Shown here piece after piece: positions 54,564 through 63,232 of a stretch of 64,000 nt of DNA. Origin of the DNA: Verrucomicrobiota bacterium (lineage in GTDB: Bacteria; Verrucomicrobiota; Verrucomicrobiia; Opitutales; Opitutaceae). Location of the stretch: positions 124,001-188,000 of the forward strand of contig JAEYWP010000022.1 of the NCBI GenBank assembly GCA_023428905.1, given 5' to 3'. Each line of letters opens with the position of its first letter. The stretch's first letter is position 1. The notes beneath the pieces were generated by a model. The model saw nothing but the letters and a program-made list of their open reading frames with translations, made no database searches and was not told the DNA's origin. The position numbers were made by a program, and so were the translations under genes.

Positions 54564-54607
54564 CACTCTCTAGGCGGCGGGGCTCTTACGGGCCCACCCC
54601 CTTGTCC

Positions 54608-55324
54608 ATGGACCTTCACCATCTGCCCACCCGCAACAACGCCGCCGCCGGCAACATGGCGGCGGATTTCATGCTGCTTCAGCGGTATCCGGATGAGCAC
54701 CACCTTCGCTTCCGCGCCTACGGCTGGCATCGGCCAGCGTTTACGTTCGGCTACAGCCAGAAAGTCGCCTTCGTGCGTGCGCAGCTGCCTGCGGAACCCA
54801 CCCCGGAGCTCTGCCGACGGCCCACCGGTGGAGGGGTGGTGGACCACCGCTTTGACTGGACTTATGCCCTGGTGATCCCACGTGGCCACCCGGCCTATGA
54901 CCTCCGCGCGGTGGAGTCCTACGCCACGATTCATCGTTCGCTTGCCGAGGCGCTGCAGGCGCAACAGGTCGACGCTATCGTGAAGGAGACCTGCGATCCC
55001 ACGCCGGAAGAGGCGCCGTGCGCCCCGGGGGTGTGTTTCACCCGGGCAGAGCGCTACGACGTGATTCGTGCGGATACGGCCGCCAAACTCGCGGGCGCCG
55101 CGCAAAAACGAAACAAACACGGTCTGCTTTTTCAGGGTTCAATCGCGCGCGGGGCGCTGGGTCGCGAGATTGATTGGGACGCCTTTGAGGCTCGCTTCAC
55201 CGCCAACCTCGCCCATCACCTCGAGGTCGAGACCCGGGAGGTCGGGTGGCCCGATTGGTCCGAGGACGAGTTCGACGGATTGGTCGAGCAGTACGGCTCC
55301 GAGGAGTGGAACGAGTTTCGCTGA
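54608..55324 (+). CDS. Lipoate-protein ligase A-like protein
   Basis: The 238-residue protein has the BPL/LPL fold: RRPTGGGVVDHRFDWTYALV (RRxxGGGxVxH), YATIHRSLAEALQAQ, and AGAAQKRNKHGLLFQGSI with the Lys used for lipoyl transfer. It is a member of the lipoate/octanoate ligase family; exact donor is unknown. An ATG at 54560 overlapping the sixA stop (ATGA) would add 16 residues and is an alternative start. Confidence 0.87.
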   Translation: MDLHHLPTRNNAAAGNMAADFMLLQRYPDEHHLRFRAYGWHRPAFTFGYSQKVAFVRAQLPAEPTPELCRRPTGGGVVDHRFDWTYALVIPRGHPAYDLRAVESYATIHRSLAEALQAQQVDAIVKETCDPTPEEAPCAPGVCFTRAERYDVIRADTAAKLAGAAQKRNKHGLLFQGSIARGALGREIDWDAFEARFTANLAHHLEVETREVGWPDWSEDEFDGLVEQYGSEEWNEFR

Positions 55325-55396
55325 GTTCAGTCTTCCGCGCCCGCCTGTTTCACGCCATTGGGGTGAGCCTGGCAGCGCCGCGCGCCACACCTTCGC

Positions 55397-56392
55397 ATGC
55401 AACTCAGGCCTGAAGACATCTCCATCGCCGTCACGGTGTATCGACGCCTCGATTATCTCGAGAGTGCGCTGGAATCCGCGGTGCAACAGACGGTCCCGGT
55501 GCGGGTGCGGCTTTACGATGACGGGTGTCAGGACCAGCCGCGGCTGCAGGCCCTGCTCGCGCGTTTTGGAGACCGGGTGGAGCACGTCCGAAACCCGAGG
55601 ACCCTGGGCCTTTTCGGCAACATGAACGCCGCCCTGCAGCAATCGCCCACCCCCTGGGTCTCCGTGCTGCACGACGACGACCGCCTGGCGACGGATTTTG
55701 TCGAACGCATCCTCGAGGTCGCGCCGGAGGTGGAGCAGGCAGCGCTGTTCTGTGGCGGCACCCTTTATCTCTCGCCGGAGGGCGAGCCGTTCCACAGCTC
55801 CACCCTGCCCAAGGGCACCCGCTGGAAGCAGATCTCCCCCGAGGAGTTTGCCCTGCGCACCTGGTTTGCCTTCCCCGGACAGTTGATTCACGCCGCCACA
55901 GCGGTGCAGCGCGGATGCTTCCCGACCCGCTCGCTCTACACCGGCGACTGGGAACTGTGGTTCCAGCTCACGCTCGCCGCCGGTGCGGTGCAACTGGAGG
56001 CGGTGACCGGTTGGCACCGCACCCATCTCGGAGCCGACCGCGGCACGACTGCGGCAGCAAAGACGGGCCGGCGGGTGGCGCTTTCCGCCATGCAGGCCAA
56101 GCGCAACCTGGGGCGCTTGCGGCAGGCGGGACGCCCGGTGCGATTTGATCGTCCCTCCTGGGTTCGGTTGATCAACCCCCTCTACCGCGACCTGATCGTG
56201 TACACTGCGACGATGCCGCGGTGGCTGCTCAGCTACAACCGGAAGCTCTTCCTCCATACCCGGCCGGAAAGCGCTTCAATGCGCTGGCTCCAACGCGCCT
56301 CGCGCTGGTTTGGCAACCCCGCCCTCCGTGCTGCGGGACATGCCCGTGCCCTGGCGATACGCTTCGGCATGAAACCGCCGCGGACGTTCTAG
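55397..56392 (+). CDS. GT2-family glycosyltransferase
   Basis: The 331-residue protein has the GT-A fold start SIAVTVYRRLDYLESALESA and VRLYDDGC. LGLFGNMNAALQ and the DxD-type VLHDDDRLAT, which binds the nucleotide-sugar metal, follow, then GDWELWFQLTLAAGA. The C-terminus lacks a membrane helix cluster, so it is probably a cytoplasmic or peripheral enzyme. Sugar and acceptor are unknown. It is the last gene of the pdxH run on the plus strand. Confidence 0.85.
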   Translation: MQLRPEDISIAVTVYRRLDYLESALESAVQQTVPVRVRLYDDGCQDQPRLQALLARFGDRVEHVRNPRTLGLFGNMNAALQQSPTPWVSVLHDDDRLATDFVERILEVAPEVEQAALFCGGTLYLSPEGEPFHSSTLPKGTRWKQISPEEFALRTWFAFPGQLIHAATAVQRGCFPTRSLYTGDWELWFQLTLAAGAVQLEAVTGWHRTHLGADRGTTAAAKTGRRVALSAMQAKRNLGRLRQAGRPVRFDRPSWVRLINPLYRDLIVYTATMPRWLLSYNRKLFLHTRPESASMRWLQRASRWFGNPALRAAGHARALAIRFGMKPPRTF

Positions 56393-56456
56393 ACCGCGAC
56401 CGCCCCGCTTCGCCGGGGTCAGATCCCACCTTCAACGAGCCTCGCCTTCCCTGTAG

Positions 56457-56476
56457 GCGGGGTGCCCCCACCCCGC
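56457..56476. terminator. Terminator-like hairpin in convergent gap
   Basis: GCGGGGTG pairs with CACCCCGC around a 4-base loop, 64 bases after the GT2 stop, in the gap before the convergent DUF4412 gene. There is no T run on either side. Confidence 0.4.
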
Positions 56477-56627
56477 TGCTGCGGCGTCGCACAAACTGCG
56501 GGTTGAAGTCACCCCCGCCCACAAGGGAAAGGGCGCCACAACAAAGGTGGCGGCCCGCGCTTCGTCGAAAAAAGCCCCCGCGCCGACGGCGAAACGACCG
56601 GACGGCGCGGCGAACCGAAGCGACGGC

Positions 56628-57356
56628 TCAGCGTTCGCCGGCGCCGCCGGGAATCATCCCCTTCATCATGTCGCCCATGCTGGGCATCTGGAATTTCTGA
56701 AAATCCTTGGGGGCGCGGAAAAGCGCGTCGGACTGGGGCACCTTGTCGATGTTGGTGACCTCCATGCGCATCTCCTCGGGGCCGTTTTCCTTCTTCCGCT
56801 GGATCACCCGCAGGGCGAAGAAGTCGCCTTCGCGCATGAAGTTCTCCCAGGCGGACGTCTGCTGCTTGCCGCCGCCGAAGCCGCCCTTGCCCTGGTTGGC
56901 CATCATGAACTTGCCCATGCCTTTGGTGACCCAGAGCTCCGTGCGGCGGCCCTCGGACACGCCCACGTATTCTTCCGCCTCATACCCGGCGATCGTCTCC
57001 TTGCGTCCGGTGGGGGCGAACTCCGTGTCCTTCTTGTTCTTTTTGCCCTTCTGCATCTCGGACACGTCCGGAATCTTCATCACCATGTACATCTTCTCCT
57101 CCGGCATCAGCACCATCATTTCCATCGCCTTCATGTCGAAAACCGACGCCATGGTTGTCCCCGAGCTGCCTTTCTTGTCGGCCGGCACGGCAAACTCGAC
57201 GCGCATCTTTGTATCCTTGATGTAATACGTCATCGGCATGGTGTCCTTGCCGGAGGTCATCTTCATGTTGACTTTGCCTTCGAACGCCGCGGCGGAGGCG
57301 GCGGCAACAACGGCCAGCGTGAGGCCGACAAAAAGACGGCGGAGGGAGGTGATCAT
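56628..57356 (-). CDS. Secreted DUF4412-domain protein
   Basis: The 242-residue protein has a signal peptide (MITSLRRLFVGLTLAVVAAA, ending near AAAF). A beta-rich DUF4412-like domain follows with many Met and Lys residues (KAMEMMVLMPEEKMYMVMK), GYEAEEYVGVSEG and a Gly/Phe-rich MANQGKGGFGGGK. The end is PSMGDMMKGMIPGG. The family is thought to be periplasmic or cell-surface; no function is established. An in-frame start at 57428 is rejected in favour of 57356. Confidence 0.8.
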   Translation of the reverse strand: MITSLRRLFVGLTLAVVAAASAAAFEGKVNMKMTSGKDTMPMTYYIKDTKMRVEFAVPADKKGSSGTTMASVFDMKAMEMMVLMPEEKMYMVMKIPDVSEMQKGKKNKKDTEFAPTGRKETIAGYEAEEYVGVSEGRRTELWVTKGMGKFMMANQGKGGFGGGKQQTSAWENFMREGDFFALRVIQRKKENGPEEMRMEVTNIDKVPQSDALFRAPKDFQKFQMPSMGDMMKGMIPGGAGER

Positions 57357-57502
57357 GGAGTACAGGATGGTCGTGCGGTGGAAACGTTCAAGCGGGCCCG
57401 GCCGCGAAGGGCCGATCCGCAGAGACAAATAACAAGTTCGGGCGCGACATTACCAGTTTGCGCTCCGGTCCACCCACTGGTCGAACGGCCACCCCGCGGG
57501 CG

Positions 57503-58090
57503 TCACGCCGCCGCCAGGCGGGTCTCCAGCCTTGTTTTCACCGCCGGCCACTCCTCGGCGATGATGCTGTAATACACGGTGTCGCGGATCCGTCCATCGG
57601 GCATCACCATGTGTCTGCGCAGGACCCCTTCCTGAATCGCGCCGAGCCGTTCGATCGCGCGCCGTGACTGCGTGTTCAGCGTGTCGGTCTTCAATTCAAC
57701 CCGGTGACAGCCCCATACCTCGAACGCGTGGTGCAACATCAGGTATTTTGCCTCGGTGTTGACCGCAGTCCGCTGCCACATGGCACCGATCCATGTCCAC
57801 CCGATCTCCACGCATTTGTCCGCGGGTCTCAGGCTGCCGAAGCGAGTCGCACCCACGATTCTGCCGCTGGCACGCTCCACCGTGGCGAAGGGCAAAGCCT
57901 GCCCGGCGGCCTGCAGCGCCAGGGCTTCGGCCACCGCCTGCTCCATCATTTCCGGAGGTGGGACGCGGGTCACCCGCAAGGTCCAGAGCTCCCCGGAACG
58001 CACCGCCTCCTGCAGGCCGGCGACATGTGCGGGCGCCAGCGGCTCCAGCTGGACGTGTCGGCCGGTGAGTGTGACAGGTGTGAGGTGCAT
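57503..58090 (-). CDS. GNAT-family N-acetyltransferase
   Basis: The 195-residue protein matches RimJ/RimL-type GNAT enzymes: VTLTGRHVQLEPLAPAHVAG, RIVGATRFGSLRPADKCVEI, TAVNTEAKYLMLHHAFEVWG (acetyl-CoA region) and RVELKTDTLNTQSRRAIERL. These acetylate N-termini or small molecules; the substrate is unknown. Stop and start spacing to the next gene on the same strand is 13 bases. Confidence 0.9.
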   Translation of the reverse strand: MHLTPVTLTGRHVQLEPLAPAHVAGLQEAVRSGELWTLRVTRVPPPEMMEQAVAEALALQAAGQALPFATVERASGRIVGATRFGSLRPADKCVEIGWTWIGAMWQRTAVNTEAKYLMLHHAFEVWGCHRVELKTDTLNTQSRRAIERLGAIQEGVLRRHMVMPDGRIRDTVYYSIIAEEWPAVKTRLETRLAAA

Positions 58091-58103
58091 CGCCCGACCG
58101 GCA

Positions 58104-58565
58104 CTAGTCGATCCGGCCTTCGTCGAAGTCGATGAGGTCCGGGACGCTGCGGATTTCTCCCAGCCGGTCCTCGCAGCCCATCTTGGTGAGGGCTTCCTTG
58201 AGGAAACCCTGCCCCGCCTCCGTCATCCCCTTCTGCACCAGTTCGCGGTTCCACCGCGCGGCGCGCACATCCCTGGGAAAAAGTGCGAGCAGCCGCTGGT
58301 CGATCTCCGCATCCGTCGTCGAACTGTGGACGATGGCCTCCACTGCCGCCGGATCCACCCCCAGGTGCAGGCAAAGGAAACGATCAATCCCGCGTTTGTA
58401 GTTCTTTGCGTAGGACGCGGGCAGGGAGCCGTGCTCCTTCACGTATTTGCACTTGGCGATAAAGCGCGGGAGATAGAGAAGGCCGGTCGCGGCGTGCGGC
58501 AGGTACGGCGAGGGAAGCGTGGTGAGCACTTCGCCAGAGGAACCAGGAATCGGACGCGACGGCAT
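58104..58565 (-). CDS. DUF5069-domain protein
   Basis: The 153-residue soluble protein has GLLYLPRFIAKCKYVKEHGS, YKRGIDRFLCLHLGVD, TTDAEIDQRLLALF and ARWNRELVQKG, characteristic of DUF5069, a family common in PVC bacteria with no known function. Start ATG 58565; an in-frame extension to 58610 is less likely. Confidence 0.75.
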   Translation of the reverse strand: MPSRPIPGSSGEVLTTLPSPYLPHAATGLLYLPRFIAKCKYVKEHGSLPASYAKNYKRGIDRFLCLHLGVDPAAVEAIVHSSTTDAEIDQRLLALFPRDVRAARWNRELVQKGMTEAGQGFLKEALTKMGCEDRLGEIRSVPDLIDFDEGRID

Positions 58566-58624
58566 GATGCCAGAACACACCGCAATGGCAGCAGCGCCGT
58601 CGAGCACCAAAACGGCGAGTCTGC

Positions 58625-59965
58625 CTACCGTTTCCCGAGCTCGTCGACGACTTGATAAATGCCGAGGGCGGCCATGCAGGCCGCCGCCAGGAGCATACCC
58701 GCCAGGGAAAACGGCCCCGCGCGCAGTCTGTGGTGCGGATTGGTGAAATGGAAATACACCGCGGCGAGCCCCAGAAAGGGAAGCATCACCCCCTGCCCCA
58801 CCGCCCCGATGAAGACCAGGGTGACCGGTGCCTGCCAGAGGATGAAAACGCCGGTGAAGGCCACCGCCAGCCCGACGGACGCGATCTTGACCAGGCGCGC
58901 CCGCTCCTCGGCATCACGGTAGGTCCGCACGCCGGCCAGGCGCAGGGAGTCCACGAGGAGGCGCGCATTGGAGGCAGTCCCGCCAAAGAGGGTGGAAAAG
59001 AGCACGGCGAACGCACCCACCAGGAAGAGTGGAAAACTCCACTCGCCGAAGACGTCCCGGTACATCCGGGAAAGCGTCTCGATCATGGCCGAGTTCTGCA
59101 CCTCGAGGTTGCGTGCGTGGAGAATGGCCGCGCCCAGGAGATAGAACGCCAGGGTGGTCGTGGTATAGACGGCAAAGGACAGCCACGCATCGATCCGCAT
59201 GATGCGTAGCCAGCCTTGTGCGCGGGTCGCCCACTCCGGGGTGCCATCGTCGGGGCCGACCTTCATCGCGTATCCTTTCTCCAAACACCAGTACGGGTAA
59301 TAGATCAGTTCGGAGGCGCCGACGCCGATGATGCCGAAGGCGCCGAACATGGTGACGAGGCGGTCGGGCAGCTGGAACGAGAGCCCTTCCGCCAGCTGGG
59401 CCCCGGTGAGGGCAAAGTTGGTGCGCTGCAGCGCAAACACCGCCACCAGCGTGGCGGCGACAAAAAGCGCCACCATCACGGTGGAGAGCGACTCAACCAG
59501 CCGGTAGCGCCCGAGCACAAGCAGGGCCGCGCAGCTGGCGCCGATGCCCACCGCCAGGACGGGTAGGGGCATCGGCACACCGGCGAGTTCAAAGATCTTC
59601 GCCACGCCGCCGACGATGCCCGCGACCTGGAACACCATCGCCAGATAGACCGCGAACCAGATCCACAACACCCAGGAAACGATCCAGCGCGGCCCGGGGA
59701 GCGTGTTAAGACCCTCGAGCGTCGTCCTTCCCCGAAGCACGGCATAGCGGCCGAATTCGATCTGGATGAAAACTTTCAGGAAACAGCCGAGTACGATGAA
59801 CCAGAGCAGCTTGAAGCCCGCTTCGGCGCCAAGCTTCGGAGTGACGATGAGCTCACCCGAGCCAACAATGATGGAGCTGATGATGAGTCCGGGGCCAAGC
59901 TGCCGGACGATGCCGCCGGGCCGCGTGGGCGCCTCGGCAACACCCGTGGGGGGAGAGGGGTGCAT
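58625..59965 (-). CDS. Nramp-related membrane transporter, divergent
   Basis: The 446-residue protein has about eleven hydrophobic helices with the Nramp-like order. Helix 1 reads LGPGLIISSIIVGSGELIVT: the canonical DPGN motif of metal-transporting Nramp proteins is replaced by GSGEL. The helix 6 region reads GIIGVGASELIYYPYW, without the MPH motif. It therefore belongs to an Nramp-related group whose substrate is not established; divalent iron or manganese transport should not be assumed. ATG 59965 is used. It lies downstream of the feo genes. Confidence 0.82.
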   Translation of the reverse strand: MHPSPPTGVAEAPTRPGGIVRQLGPGLIISSIIVGSGELIVTPKLGAEAGFKLLWFIVLGCFLKVFIQIEFGRYAVLRGRTTLEGLNTLPGPRWIVSWVLWIWFAVYLAMVFQVAGIVGGVAKIFELAGVPMPLPVLAVGIGASCAALLVLGRYRLVESLSTVMVALFVAATLVAVFALQRTNFALTGAQLAEGLSFQLPDRLVTMFGAFGIIGVGASELIYYPYWCLEKGYAMKVGPDDGTPEWATRAQGWLRIMRIDAWLSFAVYTTTTLAFYLLGAAILHARNLEVQNSAMIETLSRMYRDVFGEWSFPLFLVGAFAVLFSTLFGGTASNARLLVDSLRLAGVRTYRDAEERARLVKIASVGLAVAFTGVFILWQAPVTLVFIGAVGQGVMLPFLGLAAVYFHFTNPHHRLRAGPFSLAGMLLAAACMAALGIYQVVDELGKR

Positions 59966-60055
59966 GCGCGCGCCAGAGAATGCATCCAGCCGCCCAAGTA
60001 AATCCCGGAGCGCGGAGGGCCGTGACCCCCGCGCCCGGCACGCCGCCACGCCGGC

Positions 60056-60220
60056 TTAACGGGTGCGACGCTCGAACTGCTTCTTGAGCTCGGTGCTAGG
60101 GCAACCGCAGCCGCTGCTGCAACCGGGGTTCTTGCGCTTGGCCCAGAGTGACCGCGCCAGTAGCGCCAGGGTCACCAGCACCACGAGGAGCGCGACGAGG
60201 GTCTGCCAGTCCTGTGTCAT
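60056..60220 (-). CDS. FeoB-associated Cys-rich membrane protein
   Basis: This 54-residue gene is easily missed because of its length. It encodes MTQDWQTLVALLVVLVTLAL (one membrane helix), a basic junction (WAKRKNP) and a Cys-rich stretch GCSSGCGCP with a charged C-terminus. This layout is the FeoB-associated Cys-rich protein family, encoded beside feoB in many bacteria. It lies 48 bases downstream of feoB on the same strand. Its role in ferrous uptake is not established. Confidence 0.85.
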   Translation of the reverse strand: MTQDWQTLVALLVVLVTLALLARSLWAKRKNPGCSSGCGCPSTELKKQFERRTR

Positions 60221-60268
60221 GAGGAAAAGGTAACGCCGATCGCGCCCGATGCAGGTTGCCGGTGCATT

Positions 60269-62377
60269 TTAATATCCGAGGGCCGAGCCAACCTGGTACA
60301 CGAGCAGACAGACCAGCCAGGCGGTGCCGGTGAGGTATCCCAGCTGAAAGAGCGGCCAGCGCCAGGAGTTCGTCTCGCGCCGCACCACCGCGAGGGTGCT
60401 GATGCACTGCATCGCGAACACGTAGAAAATCATCAGGGTGAGGCAGACCAGCGGGGTGAACAGCGGGGCGCCGTCCGGCCAGGTCGCGCCCACCAGGGCG
60501 TCGCGCAGCGGGGTGGTGTCCTCCTCCTCGGAGGCCGCGTTGAAGACCACACCCATCGTGCTGACAAACACCTCGCGAGCGGCGAAGGAGGTGATCAAAC
60601 CGATCCCGATGTGCCAGTCGAAGCCGAGCGGACGGATCACGGGCTCGAGCAACTTGCCCGCCTGTCCGGCAAAACTCTGCTCCAGCTGCTGCGTTGCGGA
60701 CACCCCGTCGGGCGCCTTCGGATAGGCGGTGAGGAACCAGAGGAGAATGGAAATGCCGAGGATCACGGTGCCGGCGCGGCGCAGGAAGACCCAGGCGCGC
60801 TCCCCCATCTGCTGGAGAACGTCGCGTATCCGCGGAAGCCGATACGGAGGCAGCTCCATGATCATCAGGGGTGGCTCGCCCTTCAGGAGGGTGCGCTTGA
60901 AAAGCCAGGCGAAACCAAACGCCCCGATCGTGCCCAGGGCATACATCAGCAGCATGATCCCCACCTTGGTCAGCACCGGGACGCGCTCCCCGGGGATGAG
61001 GGCCGCAATCATCAGCAGGTAAACCGGAAGCCGCGCCGAACAGCTCATCAGCGGCGCCACCAGGATCGTGACCAACCGGTCCTTGGTGTCCTCGATCGTG
61101 CGCGTGGCCATGATGCCCGGGATCGCGCAGGCATACGAGCTGAGGAGGGGGATGAAACTTTTGCCGTTCAGGCCTACGCGGCTCATCATCCGGTCCATGA
61201 TGAAGGCGGCGCGTGCCATGTAGCCTGTGCTTTCCAGCAGGCCGATGAAAAGGAAGAGGATCAGGATCTGCGGGAGGAAAATGAGGACGCCCCCCACTCC
61301 GCCGATGGCGCCGTCGGTGATGAGATCCCGCAGGTCCCCCGGCTGCATTGCGTCCTTCACCGCGTCGCTGAGCGAGGCCATCAGGCCGTCGATCACGTTC
61401 ATCGGGTATTCCGCGAGGGTGAAGATCGAGAGGAAAAGGGCAGTCATGATCGCGCCCAGCACCACCCAGCCGAGGACCGGATGTGTCACCACACTGTCAA
61501 TACGGTCGCTGGCGCTCTGCCCGGCGGGGGCGCGGCGGAGGACGACCTCCTCGCAAACCCGGCCGATCGACTCGTAACGGCTGTTGACGAGGATGCCGGC
61601 CCAGTCGGTCCCCTCCCCTTCCCAGCGTTTCTGCCAGCCCTTGAGAATGGCGGAGGTGGCGGGGCTCAGGGGGGTCGAGCCGGCGACGCGCACCGCGTCC
61701 TGATCGGTCAGGAGAAGGAGGGCCTCGGCGCGGGCGATCAGCGGCGGCTTGCCGTCATTCTGCGCCAAGCTGGCCGCAATCTCGGAGACTGCCGGCGCAA
61801 TCGGGCCGGGAATATCCCAGCTGTGCCGCGGCAACGGGAGGTCGCTGCGGCTCATCGCCAGCCGCAATTCCACCAGCCCCTTGCCGTTGACCGCCTCGCA
61901 GGCGATCACGGGAATGCCGAGCTCCTTCTCCAGCCGCGCCACCCGCACGTCCATCCCGGCCTTGGCCGCGAGGTCCATCATGTTCAGGACCAGGATGACG
62001 GGGCGGCCCAGATCGAGGATCTGGTGCACCAGGTAGAGGTTGCGCTCGAGGTTGCTGGCATCGGCGATGCAGACAATGCGGTCCGGCTGCGGGGTGTCGG
62101 CGCGCCGCCCCAGCAGCACGTCGCGCATCACCGCCTCGTCGGGGGATCGGGCCGCCAGCGAATAGGCACCGGGCAGGTCGATGATCCGGATCGGGTGCCC
62201 ATGTTGCGAATACGTCTCCCCGATCTTCTTCTCGACCGTGACACCGGGGTAGTTTCCCACCTTCTGCTTCAGTCCGGTCAGCGCGTTGAAAAGCGTGCTC
62301 TTGCCGCAGTTGGGATTGCCGCAGAAGGCATAGACCGGCGTGCGCGCCGGACTGCTGGGCTTCGCTTCAGCACTCAT
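60269..62377 (-). CDS. feoB: Ferrous iron transport protein B
   Basis: The 702-residue protein has an N-terminal G domain (GNPNCGKSTLFNALTG, G3 DLPGAYS, G4 NMMD), a spacer helical part and a C-terminal membrane core with two Gate-type repeats. The core includes FIGLLESTGYMARAAFIMD, LLSSYACAIPGIMATRTI and LVAPLMSCSARLPVYLLMIA. It drives Fe(II) uptake. ATG 62377 is preferred; an in-frame start at 62500 adds an Arg-rich non-coding-looking stretch across an inverted repeat. It forms a unit with two feoA genes and the Cys-rich protein. Confidence 0.95.
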   Translation of the reverse strand: MSAEAKPSSPARTPVYAFCGNPNCGKSTLFNALTGLKQKVGNYPGVTVEKKIGETYSQHGHPIRIIDLPGAYSLAARSPDEAVMRDVLLGRRADTPQPDRIVCIADASNLERNLYLVHQILDLGRPVILVLNMMDLAAKAGMDVRVARLEKELGIPVIACEAVNGKGLVELRLAMSRSDLPLPRHSWDIPGPIAPAVSEIAASLAQNDGKPPLIARAEALLLLTDQDAVRVAGSTPLSPATSAILKGWQKRWEGEGTDWAGILVNSRYESIGRVCEEVVLRRAPAGQSASDRIDSVVTHPVLGWVVLGAIMTALFLSIFTLAEYPMNVIDGLMASLSDAVKDAMQPGDLRDLITDGAIGGVGGVLIFLPQILILFLFIGLLESTGYMARAAFIMDRMMSRVGLNGKSFIPLLSSYACAIPGIMATRTIEDTKDRLVTILVAPLMSCSARLPVYLLMIAALIPGERVPVLTKVGIMLLMYALGTIGAFGFAWLFKRTLLKGEPPLMIMELPPYRLPRIRDVLQQMGERAWVFLRRAGTVILGISILLWFLTAYPKAPDGVSATQQLEQSFAGQAGKLLEPVIRPLGFDWHIGIGLITSFAAREVFVSTMGVVFNAASEEEDTTPLRDALVGATWPDGAPLFTPLVCLTLMIFYVFAMQCISTLAVVRRETNSWRWPLFQLGYLTGTAWLVCLLVYQVGSALGY

Positions 62378-62409
62378 GGACGCGCACCCGAAGCCCGAAG
62401 GACGAGGGG

Positions 62410-62581
62410 CGAATGACGAAGGACGGCGGCGCTGGCGGAAACGAAAGCGCGGTGGCCGGCGGAGCCGACCGGGCCTGGAGCAGCGCCGGCAGGATTCCAC
62501 GCCGGCCTGGCCGGCATATTGTAGCTCAATAATGAATACAGCGGCGGATTCGACATGCGGGCTTCGTCCTTCGTCATTTCG
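62410..62581. repeat. Inverted repeat between feoA and feoB
   Basis: CGAATGACGAAGGAC at 62410-62424 is matched by the reverse-complement-like GTCCTTCGTCATTTCG at 62566-62581 (one base inserted). Between them lies another small palindrome, GCCGGCC-T-GGCCGGC, near 62501-62515. The right arm forms the end of the feoA coding sequence. It resembles a non-autonomous repeat element. Confidence 0.5.
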
Positions 62582-62819
62582 TCGAGCCCCGCTCGACGAC
62601 TACGTTTTCCGCCTCTGTCTTCCGCAGTGTCAGGTGATAACCGCGCACCTTGATCTCGATCGGGTCGCCCAGCGGAGCGGTGCGTACGAGGGTGATCTGC
62701 GTCCCGGGGAGAAGTCCCATCTCGCGCAGCCGGATGAAGGCCGCACCCTGCTTGGGAAACTCGCGCACCACCGCGGACGCGCCGACGGCAAGCTGCGACA
62801 GACGTAGCGTTTCAGCCAT
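62574..62819 (-). CDS. feoA: FeoA-family protein
   Basis: The 81-residue SH3-like protein (LRLSQLAVGASAVVREF, FIRLREMGLLPGTQITLVRT, PIEIKVRGYHLTLRKTEAENV) is FeoA, a cytoplasmic partner of FeoB. It begins 11 bases after the stop of a second feoA. The last codons fall in an inverted repeat. Confidence 0.88.
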   Translation of the reverse strand: MAETLRLSQLAVGASAVVREFPKQGAAFIRLREMGLLPGTQITLVRTAPLGDPIEIKVRGYHLTLRKTEAENVVVERGSTK

Positions 62820-62830
62820 GACGCGGGGGC

Positions 62831-63085
62831 TTACACTCCGCCGCGGATGAGCTCGACCACGATGTGTTGGGCGGCTCGGTCGCTCAGGGCAATCCGGGTG
62901 CCGCACACATCACACAGCAGCGTGCGCTGTCCGCTGACCTTCGCGATGACTGCAGATTCACAAAAGCCCATTTCGCGCAGCCGCTGGCAGACCTCCGCCT
63001 TGCCTGAGAGCTCCGCCACCCGGGCTTCCGCCCCAACCGGGAGCTCCGTCAAAGGCATGCGGGCGGTGCAGGAGGCGGCGTTCAT
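62831..63085 (-). CDS. feoA: Second FeoA-family protein
   Basis: The 84-residue FeoA-like protein has LTELPVGAEARVAELSGKAE, CQRLREMGFCESAVIAKVSG and a Cys-containing strand LLCDVCGTRIALS. Two tandem feoA genes upstream of feoB are common in several phyla. On the minus strand an exact TTGACA (plus 63124-63129) lies about 40 bases upstream of its ATG and may be the -35 element of the feo operon. Confidence 0.85.
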   Translation of the reverse strand: MNAASCTARMPLTELPVGAEARVAELSGKAEVCQRLREMGFCESAVIAKVSGQRTLLCDVCGTRIALSDRAAQHIVVELIRGGV

Positions 63086-63232
63086 GAACACAGGAGTAGG
63101 ATAAGGCTGAGACTGGGTTTCAATGTCAATCGGCGCCAACCGTAGATACTGAAGCAGAATCCCTCTCTGAGCGGGCATTAGCGCGGGTACTGGCGGCACC
63201 CGGCAAAAGCGGTACTCCCGGGCCAGGTGCCC

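Noticed and set aside
60611..62416. Long plus-strand frame (601 codons) opposite feoB
   Set aside because: It is antisense to the unmistakable feoB sequence and has no recognisable domain.
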